64,000 nucleotides of DNA from DASSKK01 sp035690495 (GTDB taxonomy: Bacteria; Actinomycetota; Actinomycetes; Propionibacteriales; Nocardioidaceae). Positions within the stretch are counted from its first letter, which is position 1. Each line of letters starts with the position of its first letter. Position numbers and translations under genes: made by a program. This document shows positions 32,790 to 41,436 of this stretch, piece after piece. The notes beneath the pieces were generated by a model. That model was not told the origin of the DNA and searched no databases. It worked only from the letters and a program-made list of their open reading frames with translations. The stretch covers positions 62,001 through 126,000 of the forward strand of contig DASSKK010000003.1 in NCBI GenBank assembly GCA_035690495.1, in the 5' to 3' direction.

Positions 32790-33998
32790 TCAGGCCTTGT
32801 AGTCCTCGAGGATCCGCCGGCCGATGATCATCCGCTGGATGTCGGCGGTGCCCTCGCCGATCAGCAGCATCGGCGCCTCCCGGTAGAGCCGCTCGATCTC
32901 GTACTCCTTGGAGAAGCCGTAGCCGCCGTGGATCCGGAAGGCGTCCTCGACCACGTCGCGGCAGTACTCCGACGCGAGGTACTTCGCCATCCCGGCCTCG
33001 AGGTCGTTGCGCCGCCCGGCGTCCTTGACCCGCGCCGCCTTGACCATCATCTGGTGGGCCGCCTCGACCTTGGTGGCCATCTCTGCGAGGCGGAACAGCA
33101 CGGCCTGGTGCTCGGCGATCTTCTTGCCGAACGTCTCGCGCTGCTGGGCATAGCCGGCGCCGAGCTCGAAGGCCCGGTTGGCGACCCCGCAGCCGCGGGC
33201 GGCGACGTTGACCCGGCCCACCTCGACGCCGTCCATCATCTGGTAGAAGCCGCGGCCCGGCTCGCCACCCAGGACCTGCTCGGCGCCGATCTCGAACCCC
33301 TCGAAGACCATCTCAGTGGTGTCGACGCCCTTGTAGCCCATCTTGTCGAGCTTGCCCGGCACGGTCAGCCCGGGCCGCACCTCGCCGAAGCCAGGCTCCT
33401 TCTCGACCAGGAACGTGGTCATGTTCTTGTAGACGCTCTCCTCGCCCTGGTCGGTCTTGACCAGCACGGCGACCAGCGTGGACGAGCCGCCGTTGGTCAG
33501 CCACATCTTCTGCCCGTCGATCGTGTACGTCGTACCGCCGTCGGTCGAGCTCGTCGAGACCACCGCCTTGGTGGTGATCGCGGACACGTCGGACCCGCAG
33601 CCCGGCTCGGACATCGAGAACGCCCCACGCACCTCGCCGGTGGCCATCCGGGGCAGGTACTTCTGCTTCTGCTCCTCGGTGCCGTGCTGCATCAGCATGT
33701 AGGCGACGATGAAGTGGGTGTTGACGATCCCGGAGACGCTCATCCAGCCGCGGGAGAGCTCCTCGACCACCAGCGCGTACGTGAGCAGCGACTCGCCCAG
33801 CCCGCCGTACTCCTCGGGGATGGTCAGCCCGAACAGGCCGAGCTCCTTCATCTGCTCGACGATGTCGGTCGGGTACTCGTCCTTGTGCTCGAGCTCGGTG
33901 GCGACCGGCAGGATCTTCTCGGCCACGAACGTGCGCACCAGCCCGAGGATCTCGGTCTGGACGTCGGTGAGTCCGTCGGTCTGGCACAGGCGGCCCAT
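32790..33998 (-). CDS. Acyl-CoA dehydrogenase, ethylmalonyl-CoA-cluster type
   Basis: 402 residues. FAD/substrate motifs AFSMSEPGCGSDVSAI and MWLTNGGSSTLVAV are seen, with RETFGKKIAEHQ and the C-terminal IHGGYGFSKEYEIERLYREAP, whose Glu is a likely catalytic base. The N-terminus LTDVQTEILGLVRTFV and overall sequence resemble the Streptomyces dehydrogenase beside ccr (SCO6469, recalled). A role as methylsuccinyl-CoA dehydrogenase is therefore plausible; general branched-chain acyl-CoA dehydrogenase is the alternative. It is flanked by other genes rather than in a compact operon. Confidence 0.82.
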   Translation of the reverse strand: MGRLCQTDGLTDVQTEILGLVRTFVAEKILPVATELEHKDEYPTDIVEQMKELGLFGLTIPEEYGGLGESLLTYALVVEELSRGWMSVSGIVNTHFIVAYMLMQHGTEEQKQKYLPRMATGEVRGAFSMSEPGCGSDVSAITTKAVVSTSSTDGGTTYTIDGQKMWLTNGGSSTLVAVLVKTDQGEESVYKNMTTFLVEKEPGFGEVRPGLTVPGKLDKMGYKGVDTTEMVFEGFEIGAEQVLGGEPGRGFYQMMDGVEVGRVNVAARGCGVANRAFELGAGYAQQRETFGKKIAEHQAVLFRLAEMATKVEAAHQMMVKAARVKDAGRRNDLEAGMAKYLASEYCRDVVEDAFRIHGGYGFSKEYEIERLYREAPMLLIGEGTADIQRMIIGRRILEDYKA

Positions 33999-34060
33999 GG
34001 AGGGTCCCTTCGGGTTGCGGGTGGGTCGGGGCGAGTATCACCCGGCGGGCGGGCGGCGCG

Positions 34061-35188
34061 CTATGAACGGCGCCACACCCGGCCGCCGAGCCGGCGGGCC
34101 CGTCGCGCCAGCTGCCTCGCGGGCTCGGGCAGGCGGGAGCGCACGCGCGCAGCAAGCCGGCGGGGCCGGTCCTCGTTGGTCAGTCTGCGCACGTCGGTCA
34201 GCATCTCCGCGATCGTGGCGGACGCCGCGTCCAGCATCTCGGAGTCGGTGACCGACGAGGGATGCCGCCGGGCGGGCAGCTCGGCCGGCGTGCGGAGGTC
34301 GTCGAGGTCGCCAATGACGTCGTACCCCTGCTCGGCGACGAACGCGACCGCCCTCTCGCCCCGTTCGCGCAGCTCGGCGACCCGCTCCGGCGACGGCCAG
34401 AACTTCTCGCCGCGCCGCGGGACGAGCTTGCCCTGGGCGAGGTAGCCGCGGATCCACACGCCCCGGTTCAGCGGCGAGTCGAAGCCGGTCAGGTCTGCGT
34501 TGACCCGGCGCAGCAGCTCGACCTCGACGACGCCGAGCGACTCGTTGGCCTCGCTGCCGCTGGTGTCGCACCGACTGGCCTCGATGCCGACCAGCTCGGC
34601 GAACCGCAGCCACAGCGTCTCGCGGGGAAGCGACGGCGAAGGGACCGTGATCACATGCACCCGGTCGGGCGCCACCGCAGACCCCCAGCGGGCCAGCACG
34701 TCCGCGAGGTCCATCGTGCCCCAGTCCCACTCGTCGAGCGGGTCGGCGGGCTCGTCGGACGGGAAGTCGTCGATGGCCACCGTCGAGCCGTTCTTGACGA
34801 CCTCCTGCCAGCGGGCGGTCACCAGCCCGAGGGTGTCGCGGGCGGTGACCACGACGTGCACGTCCGCCCCGGCCAGCTCGCCGACGGCCCGGGCCGCCTG
34901 CTCCACGCTGGCCCCGGCGAAGAACTCGTGGCTGATCACCGCGGTCCCGGACCAGTCGTTCACCGCTTCGCGCAGCGCTAGCCAGGCGTGGACTGCGTCC
35001 GGGTGCCGGCGGTCGAGGTGGGGGTCCTCGCGGACCGCGCCGGAGGCCCACAGGTGCTGGCGCGGCCCGAAGCCCGGCAGCAGCACGCCCTGCCGGCGCA
35101 GCTCGTCGCGGTTGCGCCACAGGATCGTCTGCAGGTACGTCGTACCGGTCTTGGGCAGGCCGACGTGCAGATAGACACGGTCGGCCAA
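34061..35188 (-). CDS. Sulfotransferase-like protein
   Basis: 375 residues. The N-terminal VYLHVGLPKTGTTYLQTIL is the 5'-phosphosulfate-binding loop of PAPS-dependent sulfotransferases; later VTARDTLGLVTARWQEVV matches the 3'-phosphate-binding R-x7-S/T region. The C-terminus is very basic (RRLAARVRSRLPEPARQLARR). It probably sulfates a cell-surface glycan, since the next genes encode a coiled-coil protein and a LicD/methyltransferase fusion. The acceptor is unknown. Confidence 0.8.
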   Translation of the reverse strand: MADRVYLHVGLPKTGTTYLQTILWRNRDELRRQGVLLPGFGPRQHLWASGAVREDPHLDRRHPDAVHAWLALREAVNDWSGTAVISHEFFAGASVEQAARAVGELAGADVHVVVTARDTLGLVTARWQEVVKNGSTVAIDDFPSDEPADPLDEWDWGTMDLADVLARWGSAVAPDRVHVITVPSPSLPRETLWLRFAELVGIEASRCDTSGSEANESLGVVEVELLRRVNADLTGFDSPLNRGVWIRGYLAQGKLVPRRGEKFWPSPERVAELRERGERAVAFVAEQGYDVIGDLDDLRTPAELPARRHPSSVTDSEMLDAASATIAEMLTDVRRLTNEDRPRRLAARVRSRLPEPARQLARRARRLGGRVWRRS

Positions 35189-35189
35189 C

Positions 35190-35456
35190 TCAGATGCCCT
35201 TCGCGTAACGCTCCAACGCCTCGTCGACGCGGGCCTGGTCGCGCTGGGCGACCGGCAGCAGCAGCTCGCCGACCACGTCGGTGAGCTCGGCCAGCCGCAG
35301 GTTGAGCTGGCGGCACTCCTGCACCTCTTCCTCGAGGACCTCCACCCGTGCGCGCAGCGCCTCGATCCCCTCGGCGTGCACGCCGTTGCGCATCCGCCCG
35401 AGCGCCTGCGCCACCTGCTTGCCGCGCTCGGTCACCCGCGTCCTCATCGTTGCCAT
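35190..35456 (-). CDS. Short coiled-coil protein of the surface-glycan cluster
   Basis: 88 residues. The middle, IEALRARVEVLEEEVQE, has a heptad pattern of a coiled coil, followed by LAELTDVVGELLLPVAQRD. It resembles the domain I recall as DUF6752, often found next to glycan-modifying enzymes. The start overlaps the 3' end of the LicD/methyltransferase gene by 13 nt and its stop is one base from the sulfotransferase start. A scaffold role is possible but unproven. Confidence 0.6.
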   Translation of the reverse strand: MATMRTRVTERGKQVAQALGRMRNGVHAEGIEALRARVEVLEEEVQECRQLNLRLAELTDVVGELLLPVAQRDQARVDEALERYAKGI

Positions 35457-37021
35457 TCGACCACCATCCGACAGATCCGATTCGCCCTCGCCACGCCGTC
35501 CAGCACGCCACCGTCCTGCCGCACCCGGCGGCTGACGATCCTGCCACCCCGGGCGGCGATCTCCTGCTCGACCTGCGACACACGCAGCGTGTGCAGGTGG
35601 TTGCTGCGCGCGAACCCGTCACCGGTGCCGCGGCCGGCCAGGAACTCCAGGTAGAGCCGGCCACCGGCGGGATCGCCACGCAGCATCATCTCGCACGCCC
35701 GCCACAGGTGGCCGCGCCCGACGCGGTCGGTGGCCTCGGCGATGTGCCGGGCGACCAGCACCTTCTCTCCTGGCAGAGCGGCGATCCGCGCGGCGTTGGC
35801 GAGCACCGAGCGCAGCTCGCACAGGTTCAGGTGTCGCCGCTCGAGCGGGACCCCCTCCCGGGCGGCGAGCTCGGCGACCGCGTCGCTGCCGCGCAGCACG
35901 TAGTCCAGGCCGATGACCCTCGAGCCGTTGCGGGCGAACCAGAGCGCGTCCACGGCGCGGCCGCAGCCGATGTCGACGACCGTGGCGGGGAAGCCGTCCT
36001 CCTGCCGCCGCACCCAGCGCGCGAAGCCGGACCGGGTCAGGTCGGGCATCGCCAGTCCCGGCCCGGAGTAGGTGCGGTCCCAGTTCTCGCGCTTGACGCG
36101 CGTGCCTCGGAACCAGCCGTTGAGCCGGCGGTGCGTCGACTCCGGGGTCGCGAAGTGGTACGCCGGGTCCGGCACCCGCCAGGTGGGCCCGTAGGTGGCG
36201 GTCAGGAACCTGTCGGTGTCCACGGGCGCCGGGAGCGTGCGACCCTCCAGAGAGGTGGTGCCGAGCGGGAAGATCCACTCGCGGCGGAACGGCGTGCGGA
36301 TCTCCCCCATCAGATGGAGATTTCCCTCAGCGAGGAAGCCACCGAACACGTCGAGCCCGCGCAGCGACCCGTCCGCCTCGGCGACGTCGACCTTGAACGC
36401 GGCACCGCTGTAGCGGGTGATCCGGTAGCCCATGTCGGCCAGCGCGCGTTGCAGGGCGAACGACTCGCGGACCACGTCGACCGGCCGCGTGCGCTCGCTG
36501 ACGTAGCCGAGGTCGGCGTCGGAGTCGTGGCCGATCAGCTTTCCGCCGCGAACGGCGCCCAGCAGCGTGCCGTAGGCGAGGAAGGGGTCCACGCCGGCTA
36601 GACGGAGAGCACCCAAGACCTCTTCGATTGCGTCGAGCAGCGGCTCGACGTGCTCGGCGGAGCGGGTGTCGAAGGTCTGCGTGAGCCGGTTGGACTTGTC
36701 CAGGCCGAGCGGGCGGCCCTGCTCGTTGACCACGGCGATCGGCTGGTCGCCCTCGCCGAGCCCGACCTGCGCGTCGTACACCACACGCTCGTTGACGTGC
36801 TCGACCAGCCGCAGCTGCGTGGTGCCGTTGAGGAACCGACGCAGCGCTCCCGGCCACGGCACGACGTACTCGCCGCGGCGCCGCTCGCCGTCGCGCTGCA
36901 GCCAGAACGACCAGATCCGGCGACCGTCGAACAGCACGTCGAGGACCACCTCGGCGTCGGTGCGCGCGTGGATGCCCTCGTCGTCGACGTGCACGTCGCC
37001 GACCTGGGCGAGCTGGGTCAC
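35444..37021 (-). CDS. LicD-like transferase fused to a SAM methyltransferase
   Basis: 525 residues from the GTG at 37021, with GAAGGAG 6 nt upstream. After an N-terminal beta-rich part of about 100 residues, the LicD/nucleotidyltransferase signature FLAYGTLLGAVRGGKLIGHD and DSDADLGYV (about 170-195) supplies the metal-binding acidic pair. The C-terminal third carries VVDIGCGRAVDALWFARNGS, motif I of a class I methyltransferase. LicD domains transfer phosphoryl-alcohol groups to teichoic acids and capsules. With the sulfotransferase next door this suggests decoration of an envelope polymer. The fusion is the unusual point. Confidence 0.78.
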   Translation of the reverse strand: MTQLAQVGDVHVDDEGIHARTDAEVVLDVLFDGRRIWSFWLQRDGERRRGEYVVPWPGALRRFLNGTTQLRLVEHVNERVVYDAQVGLGEGDQPIAVVNEQGRPLGLDKSNRLTQTFDTRSAEHVEPLLDAIEEVLGALRLAGVDPFLAYGTLLGAVRGGKLIGHDSDADLGYVSERTRPVDVVRESFALQRALADMGYRITRYSGAAFKVDVAEADGSLRGLDVFGGFLAEGNLHLMGEIRTPFRREWIFPLGTTSLEGRTLPAPVDTDRFLTATYGPTWRVPDPAYHFATPESTHRRLNGWFRGTRVKRENWDRTYSGPGLAMPDLTRSGFARWVRRQEDGFPATVVDIGCGRAVDALWFARNGSRVIGLDYVLRGSDAVAELAAREGVPLERRHLNLCELRSVLANAARIAALPGEKVLVARHIAEATDRVGRGHLWRACEMMLRGDPAGGRLYLEFLAGRGTGDGFARSNHLHTLRVSQVEQEIAARGGRIVSRRVRQDGGVLDGVARANRICRMVVEWQR

Positions 37022-37120
37022 GGCCGGCTCCTTCGGGCATCGGTTGCCGCACATGCTACTGGTGGCGGATCACCGCCTAGGGTCCACCGGGCCGAGCCGA
37101 AAATCGGCGCCGAGCCCGGT

Positions 37121-37193
37121 CACAACCGGTCAGATGAACCGTTGCGACGTTTCGGATCGAATGTCGACCGTCACAACGGTTCACGTGAACGGT
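37121..37193. repeat. Paired 22-bp direct repeats, period 51 bp (copy B)
   Basis: CACAACCGGTCAGATGAACC (from 37121) and CACAACGGTTCACGTGAACG (from 37172) are diverged copies, 51 bp apart. Each is followed by (T/C)G(C/T)G. The pair matches copy A at 23379-23451 in unit, period and flanks. It sits between the start of the LicD fusion gene and the end of the lyase gene. Confidence 0.85.
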
Positions 37194-37223
37194 CGTGCCG
37201 AACGGCAGACCGTGGCTCGACCG

Positions 37224-38180
37224 TCAGGCGTCCGCGGGCGACCAGACGTCGGTGCGCTTCATCCCGGCCGCACGCCCCTTCGCGGAGACGACCAGCGCCA
37301 TCTTGCGCGACGCCTCGTCGATCATCTCGTCGCCGAGCATCACCGCGCCCCTCGCGCCACCGGCCTCGGAGGTGAAGTACTCGTAGGCGTCGAGGATGTT
37401 CTCGGAGTGGTCGTAGTCGTCCTGCCTGGGCGAGTAGACCTCGTTGGCCGCGGCGATCTGGTCGGGGTGCAGCGTCCACTTGCCGTCGAAGCCGAGGGCC
37501 GCGGAACGGCCGGCGACCCGCTTGAAGCCGTCGAGGTCCTTGATCTGCAGGTAGGGGCCGTCGATTGCCTGCTTGTCGTGGGCGCGTGCGGCCATCAGGA
37601 TCCGCATCAGGATGTAGTGGTAGGCGACGCCCACGTCGTACCCGTCCGGCTGCTCGCCGACCACGAGGCTCTTCATGTTGATCGAGGCCATGAAGTCGGC
37701 CGGGCCGAAGATGATCGTCTCCACGCGCGGGGACGCGGTGGCGATCGCGTCGACGTTGATCAGGCCGAGCGCGTTCTCGATCTGCGCCTCGATGCCGATC
37801 CGTCCCACGTCGTAGCCCATCGTCTTCTCGATCTGGGTCAGCAGCGTGTCGAGCGTGGTGACATGGTCGGCGGCCTGCACCTTCGGCAGCATGATGCAGT
37901 CCAGGTTGGCGCCGGCCCCTTCGACGACCTCGACGACGTCGCGGTAGGTCCACTGCGTCGTCCAGTCGTTGACGCGCACGGTGCGGACCTTGCCGTCCCA
38001 CTGCCCGGTGTTCAGCACCTCGACGATGTTCTTGCGGGCGTCCGGCTTGGCGAGCGGAGCGACGGAGTCCTCGATGTCGAGGAAGACCTGGTCGGCGTCG
38101 AGCCCCTGGGCCTTCTCGAGGAACCTCGGGTTGGAGCCGGGTACGGCGTGACAGGACCGGCGGGCGCGCAGCTCGGGCAT
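37224..38180 (-). CDS. CitE/HpcH-family CoA-ester lyase, candidate (methyl)malyl-CoA lyase
   Basis: 318 residues from the ATG at 38180. The TIM-barrel family motifs are CHAVPGSNPRFLEKA, VFLDIEDSVAP (metal-binding acidic residues), IMLPKVQAADHV, the Glu in IGIEAQIENALGL and IIFGPADFMASI. Size and sequence fit malyl-CoA/beta-methylmalyl-CoA lyases. In Streptomyces a homologue (SCO6471, recalled) sits beside the MaoC hydratase and the dehydrogenase whose relatives are at 30097 and 32790 here. Citramalyl-CoA lyase is an alternative. Confidence 0.8.
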   Translation of the reverse strand: MPELRARRSCHAVPGSNPRFLEKAQGLDADQVFLDIEDSVAPLAKPDARKNIVEVLNTGQWDGKVRTVRVNDWTTQWTYRDVVEVVEGAGANLDCIMLPKVQAADHVTTLDTLLTQIEKTMGYDVGRIGIEAQIENALGLINVDAIATASPRVETIIFGPADFMASINMKSLVVGEQPDGYDVGVAYHYILMRILMAARAHDKQAIDGPYLQIKDLDGFKRVAGRSAALGFDGKWTLHPDQIAAANEVYSPRQDDYDHSENILDAYEYFTSEAGGARGAVMLGDEMIDEASRKMALVVSAKGRAAGMKRTDVWSPADA

Positions 38181-38285
38181 GCCCGGGACCCTACCCGATT
38201 CAGTGGGTGGGGCGGCGGGGGACGATCCGCGGTCACTCCGCGGCGAACACCCGCGCAACCGCGGACGAATCGGGGTTGGGGGTGG

Positions 38286-39167
38286 TCAGTCGACGGGCGG
38301 CTGACGCAGAGCGGGGGCGTGGTTGTTGACGACCACCAGCGCCATCCCCGCCAGGATCACCGCGAGCCCGACCAGCGTCCCCACCGGCGGTCGCTGGCCG
38401 AGGAAGAACGCCGCGATCAGCGACGCGCCCGGCACCTCGAGCAACAGCGCCAGCGAGACCAGCACCGGCCTGGTGGTGGCCAGCAGGTGGTTGAACACCG
38501 AGTGCCCGAGCAGCTGCGCGGTCGCGGTGGTGAGCAGCAGCAGCCCCCACTGCCCGAGTGGGTACCCGCCCAGCGGCTGCCCCGCGACCACGCAGGCGAC
38601 CGCGAGGGCGACCGCGCAGCTGCCGTAGCAGACCCAGGTGTACGCCGTGGTGGTCATCGTCTGGCGGGCGCGGGAGCCGATCAGCATGTACGCCGCCGCG
38701 GCGATGCCCCCGGCCAGCGCCAGCAGATCACCGACCAGCGCCTGCCGCGACACGGCGACGTCGACGCCCGAGACCACCAGCACGCCCGCGAACGCCACGA
38801 CCAGCCCGACGGCCATGCCGGCTCCGATGCGCCGGCCGCGCAGCACCTGCCAGGCCACCACCCAGCCGATCTGCAGGCACACCAGGGCAGTGGACGCAGC
38901 GACGGAGGTCAGCTTCACCGACGTCACCCAGGTGCCGAAGTGCACGGCGAGGGCGAGTCCCGAGGCGACCACGAGCGCGACCTGCCGGCGACCGAGCCCC
39001 GCCAGCTCGCGCCGACGTCCGGTCAGGGCGACCGGTGTCATCGCGACGGTCGCGAATCCGTTGCGCCAGAACGAGATCGCCAGCGGTGGCACGGTCATCA
39101 CCGCGATCAGCGGCGCCGACGTGGAGACCGCGACCACGCCGACGGCCATCAGCAGCAGGGTGCGCAA
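38286..39167 (-). CDS. EamA/DMT-family transporter
   Basis: 293 residues with about ten transmembrane helices in two EamA halves (first LLLMAVGVVAVSTSAPLIAV; second LLALAGGIAAAAYMLIGSRA onwards). The family exports small metabolites or amino acids, but the substrate cannot be read from sequence. The gene starts 3 nt after the PhzF stop, so the two are co-transcribed. Confidence 0.85.
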   Translation of the reverse strand: MRTLLLMAVGVVAVSTSAPLIAVMTVPPLAISFWRNGFATVAMTPVALTGRRRELAGLGRRQVALVVASGLALAVHFGTWVTSVKLTSVAASTALVCLQIGWVVAWQVLRGRRIGAGMAVGLVVAFAGVLVVSGVDVAVSRQALVGDLLALAGGIAAAAYMLIGSRARQTMTTTAYTWVCYGSCAVALAVACVVAGQPLGGYPLGQWGLLLLTTATAQLLGHSVFNHLLATTRPVLVSLALLLEVPGASLIAAFFLGQRPPVGTLVGLAVILAGMALVVVNNHAPALRQPPVD

Positions 39168-39170
39168 GGA

Positions 39171-40109
39171 TCAGGGCACCTCGATCTCGCCGGTCGCGAC
39201 CGCGCGGACTCCCCCGGCGACCTCGCAGCGCGTCGCCACACCGTCCGAGGCCGTGACCCGTCCTCGCAGCAGCGACGGGCGGCCCATCTCTACGCCCTGC
39301 CGGATCCGGTAGCTCCCTCCGTCCGGCAGCACTCCGCCGGCGACCAGGGCGACACCCAGCCCGGCGGCGGCCGATCCCGTCGCCGGGTCCTCCGGGACCG
39401 AGAGGTCGGGGCAGAAGACCCGAGCGTGCACGTCGAGGTCCGGCGCCCGGCCCGAGAGCGCGACCACGTTCACCGCGTCGACCGGGTCGCGCAGACCCCC
39501 CGGCAGCCGGTACGACGACAGCGGCCGACCGGGCACCCGGGCGCGACCGACGGCGTCCTCGCGCACGGGCAGGTGCACGAACGTCAGGCCGCAGCCGGCC
39601 AGGTACACCGGCCCGGCCACGTCGTCGGGCCCCAGGCCCAGATCGGAGAGCATCTCGGCGACCACGTCGTCGGGAAGCGGCCCGGACAGGTCGCGCGGCG
39701 TCGCGGCCAGCTCGACGGTCCCGCCGGAGTCGCTCGGGTCGCCGGGCTCGCCCGGGTCGCCCGGGTCGTCGAAACCGGCCAGGAAGCGCACCGCGATCTC
39801 GCCGGCCCCGCACACCTGCACCGCCGAGTCGTCCTCCGGGTCGAGCAGCCCGTGCGAACGAAGCACCCACGCCGTGCCGAGGGTCGGATGGCCGGCGAAC
39901 GGGATCTCGCCGCCGGGGGTGAAGATGCGCACGGCGTACCGCCGGCCCTCGACCGCAGAGGGGAAAGTCGTCTCGGAGAAGCCGAACTCCCTCGCCAGCG
40001 CCAGGCACTGCTCGGTCGTCAGCTGCGAGGCGCCGTGCACCACCGCGAGCTGGTTGCCGGCGAACGGACGGTCGGTGAACACGTCGACGATGTCGTAGCG
40101 CAGCCGCAT
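39171..40109 (-). CDS. PhzF-family isomerase-like protein
   Basis: 312 residues from the ATG at 40109, with GAAGGA 7 nt upstream. Family signatures are VDVFTDRPFAGNQLAVV at the N-terminus, the general acid Glu in FGFSETTF, FAGHPTLGTAW, and VPEDPATGSAAAG in the second half. PhzF relatives catalyse proton shifts in small molecules; many have no known substrate. An Asp/Pro/Gly linker (DPGDPGEPGDPSDSGG) made of 9-bp DNA repeats lies at about 39727-39774. It is translated ahead of the EamA transporter. Confidence 0.85.
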   Translation of the reverse strand: MRLRYDIVDVFTDRPFAGNQLAVVHGASQLTTEQCLALAREFGFSETTFPSAVEGRRYAVRIFTPGGEIPFAGHPTLGTAWVLRSHGLLDPEDDSAVQVCGAGEIAVRFLAGFDDPGDPGEPGDPSDSGGTVELAATPRDLSGPLPDDVVAEMLSDLGLGPDDVAGPVYLAGCGLTFVHLPVREDAVGRARVPGRPLSSYRLPGGLRDPVDAVNVVALSGRAPDLDVHARVFCPDLSVPEDPATGSAAAGLGVALVAGGVLPDGGSYRIRQGVEMGRPSLLRGRVTASDGVATRCEVAGGVRAVATGEIEVP

Positions 40110-40152
40110 GGCACCATCCTTCCAGCCCGATCGGCGACTAACCTGTTCGAGT

Positions 40153-41436
40153 GTGAGCACCTCCCCCACCCGCGTCTTCGCTGCCCGCCTCGCCGGGCTG
40201 CCGGTGTTCGACCCGGCCGGCGACCAGGTGGGCAGGATCCGCGACCTGGTCGCAGTGCTCCGCCCGGGTGGCCTTCCGCCTCGTGTGCTCGGGCTGGTCG
40301 TCGAGGTGTTCGGCCGCCGGTCGATCTTCGTGCCGATGACGCGGGTCACCCACGTCGACAGCGGCCAGGTGATCACCACGGGTGTGGTGAACATGCGCCG
40401 CTTCGAGCAACGGCCGACCGAGACGCTGGTGTTCGGGCAGATGCTCGACCGCAAGGTCACGGTCAAGGAGACCGGGGTGCTCGGGACGGTCTACGACGTG
40501 GCGATGGAGCAGACCCGCACCCACGACTGGGTGATCGGCAGGATCGCCCTGCAGGAGGGCTCGAAGCGGTTCGGCCGCCGCGGCCAGACCCATGTGGTGG
40601 AGTGGGACGAGGTGGACGGGTTCTCCGCGCCGGATGAGACCCAGGGTGCGGCGCACCTGCTGGCGGCGCTGGAGGAGATGCGGCCGGCCGACCTGGCGAA
40701 CGTGATCCACGACCTGCCGCCCAAGCGGCGCATCGAGATCGCGGCGGCCCTCGGCGACGAGCGGCTCGCCGACGTGCTCGAGGAGCTGCCGGAGGAGGAC
40801 CAGGTCGAGATCCTCGGCAACCTCGACGGGGAGCGCGCCGCCGACGTGCTCGAGGAGATGTCGCCCGACGACGCGGCGGACCTGATCGCCGAGCTGCCGG
40901 CCGAGATCGCCGAGAGGCTGCTCGCGCTGATGGAGCCGGAGGAGGCCGAGGACGTCCGGCGGCTGATGTCCTACGAGGAGCGCACCGCCGGCGGGATGAT
41001 GACCACCGAGCCGGTCATCCTGCCGCCGGACGCGACCGTGGCCGAGGCGCTGGCCCACGTCCGGATCGCGGAGCTGTCGCCGTCGCTGGCCGCGATGGTG
41101 TACGTCGCGCGCCCGCCGCTCGAGCCGCCGACCGGCAAGCTGCTCGGCGTCGCACACATCCAGCGGCTGCTGCGCGAGCCGCCGTCGACGCTGATCGGGC
41201 ACGTGCTCGACGACGACGTGGAGCCGCTGCCTCCCACGGCGAGCCTGGAGGACGTGGCGCGGCACCTCGCGACCTACAACATGGTGGCAGCCCCCGTGGT
41301 CGACGAGGACGGGCGGCTGGTCGGGGCGGTCGCCGTCGACGACCTGCTCGACCACCTGCTGCCCGAGAACTGGCGCGACACACCCAGCCGGCTCGACCGG
41401 GCGTCCGGCCGTGCGGGGGGTGTGCTGCATGGATAG
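40153..41436 (+). CDS. MgtE-N/CBS protein without a membrane domain
   Basis: 427 residues from the GTG at 40153. A PRC-barrel-like N-terminus (FAARLAGLPVFDPAGDQVGRIRDL) is followed by MgtE-N superhelix repeats (LAALEEMRPADLANVIHDL, EERTAGGMMTTEPV) and two CBS domains (YNMVAAPVVDEDGRLVGAV). The MgtE channel helices are absent. Homologues are annotated as magnesium-transport related; a soluble Mg2+ or nucleotide sensor is an alternative. The mycobacterial counterpart is Rv1232c (recalled). Its stop overlaps the DUF1003 start by 8 nt. Confidence 0.85.
   Translation: MSTSPTRVFAARLAGLPVFDPAGDQVGRIRDLVAVLRPGGLPPRVLGLVVEVFGRRSIFVPMTRVTHVDSGQVITTGVVNMRRFEQRPTETLVFGQMLDRKVTVKETGVLGTVYDVAMEQTRTHDWVIGRIALQEGSKRFGRRGQTHVVEWDEVDGFSAPDETQGAAHLLAALEEMRPADLANVIHDLPPKRRIEIAAALGDERLADVLEELPEEDQVEILGNLDGERAADVLEEMSPDDAADLIAELPAEIAERLLALMEPEEAEDVRRLMSYEERTAGGMMTTEPVILPPDATVAEALAHVRIAELSPSLAAMVYVARPPLEPPTGKLLGVAHIQRLLREPPSTLIGHVLDDDVEPLPPTASLEDVARHLATYNMVAAPVVDEDGRLVGAVAVDDLLDHLLPENWRDTPSRLDRASGRAGGVLHG

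Noticed and set aside
36666..40637. 1323-codon plus-strand frame
   Set aside because: It runs antisense through LicD, lyase, EamA and PhzF genes, all with clear family motifs on the minus strand.
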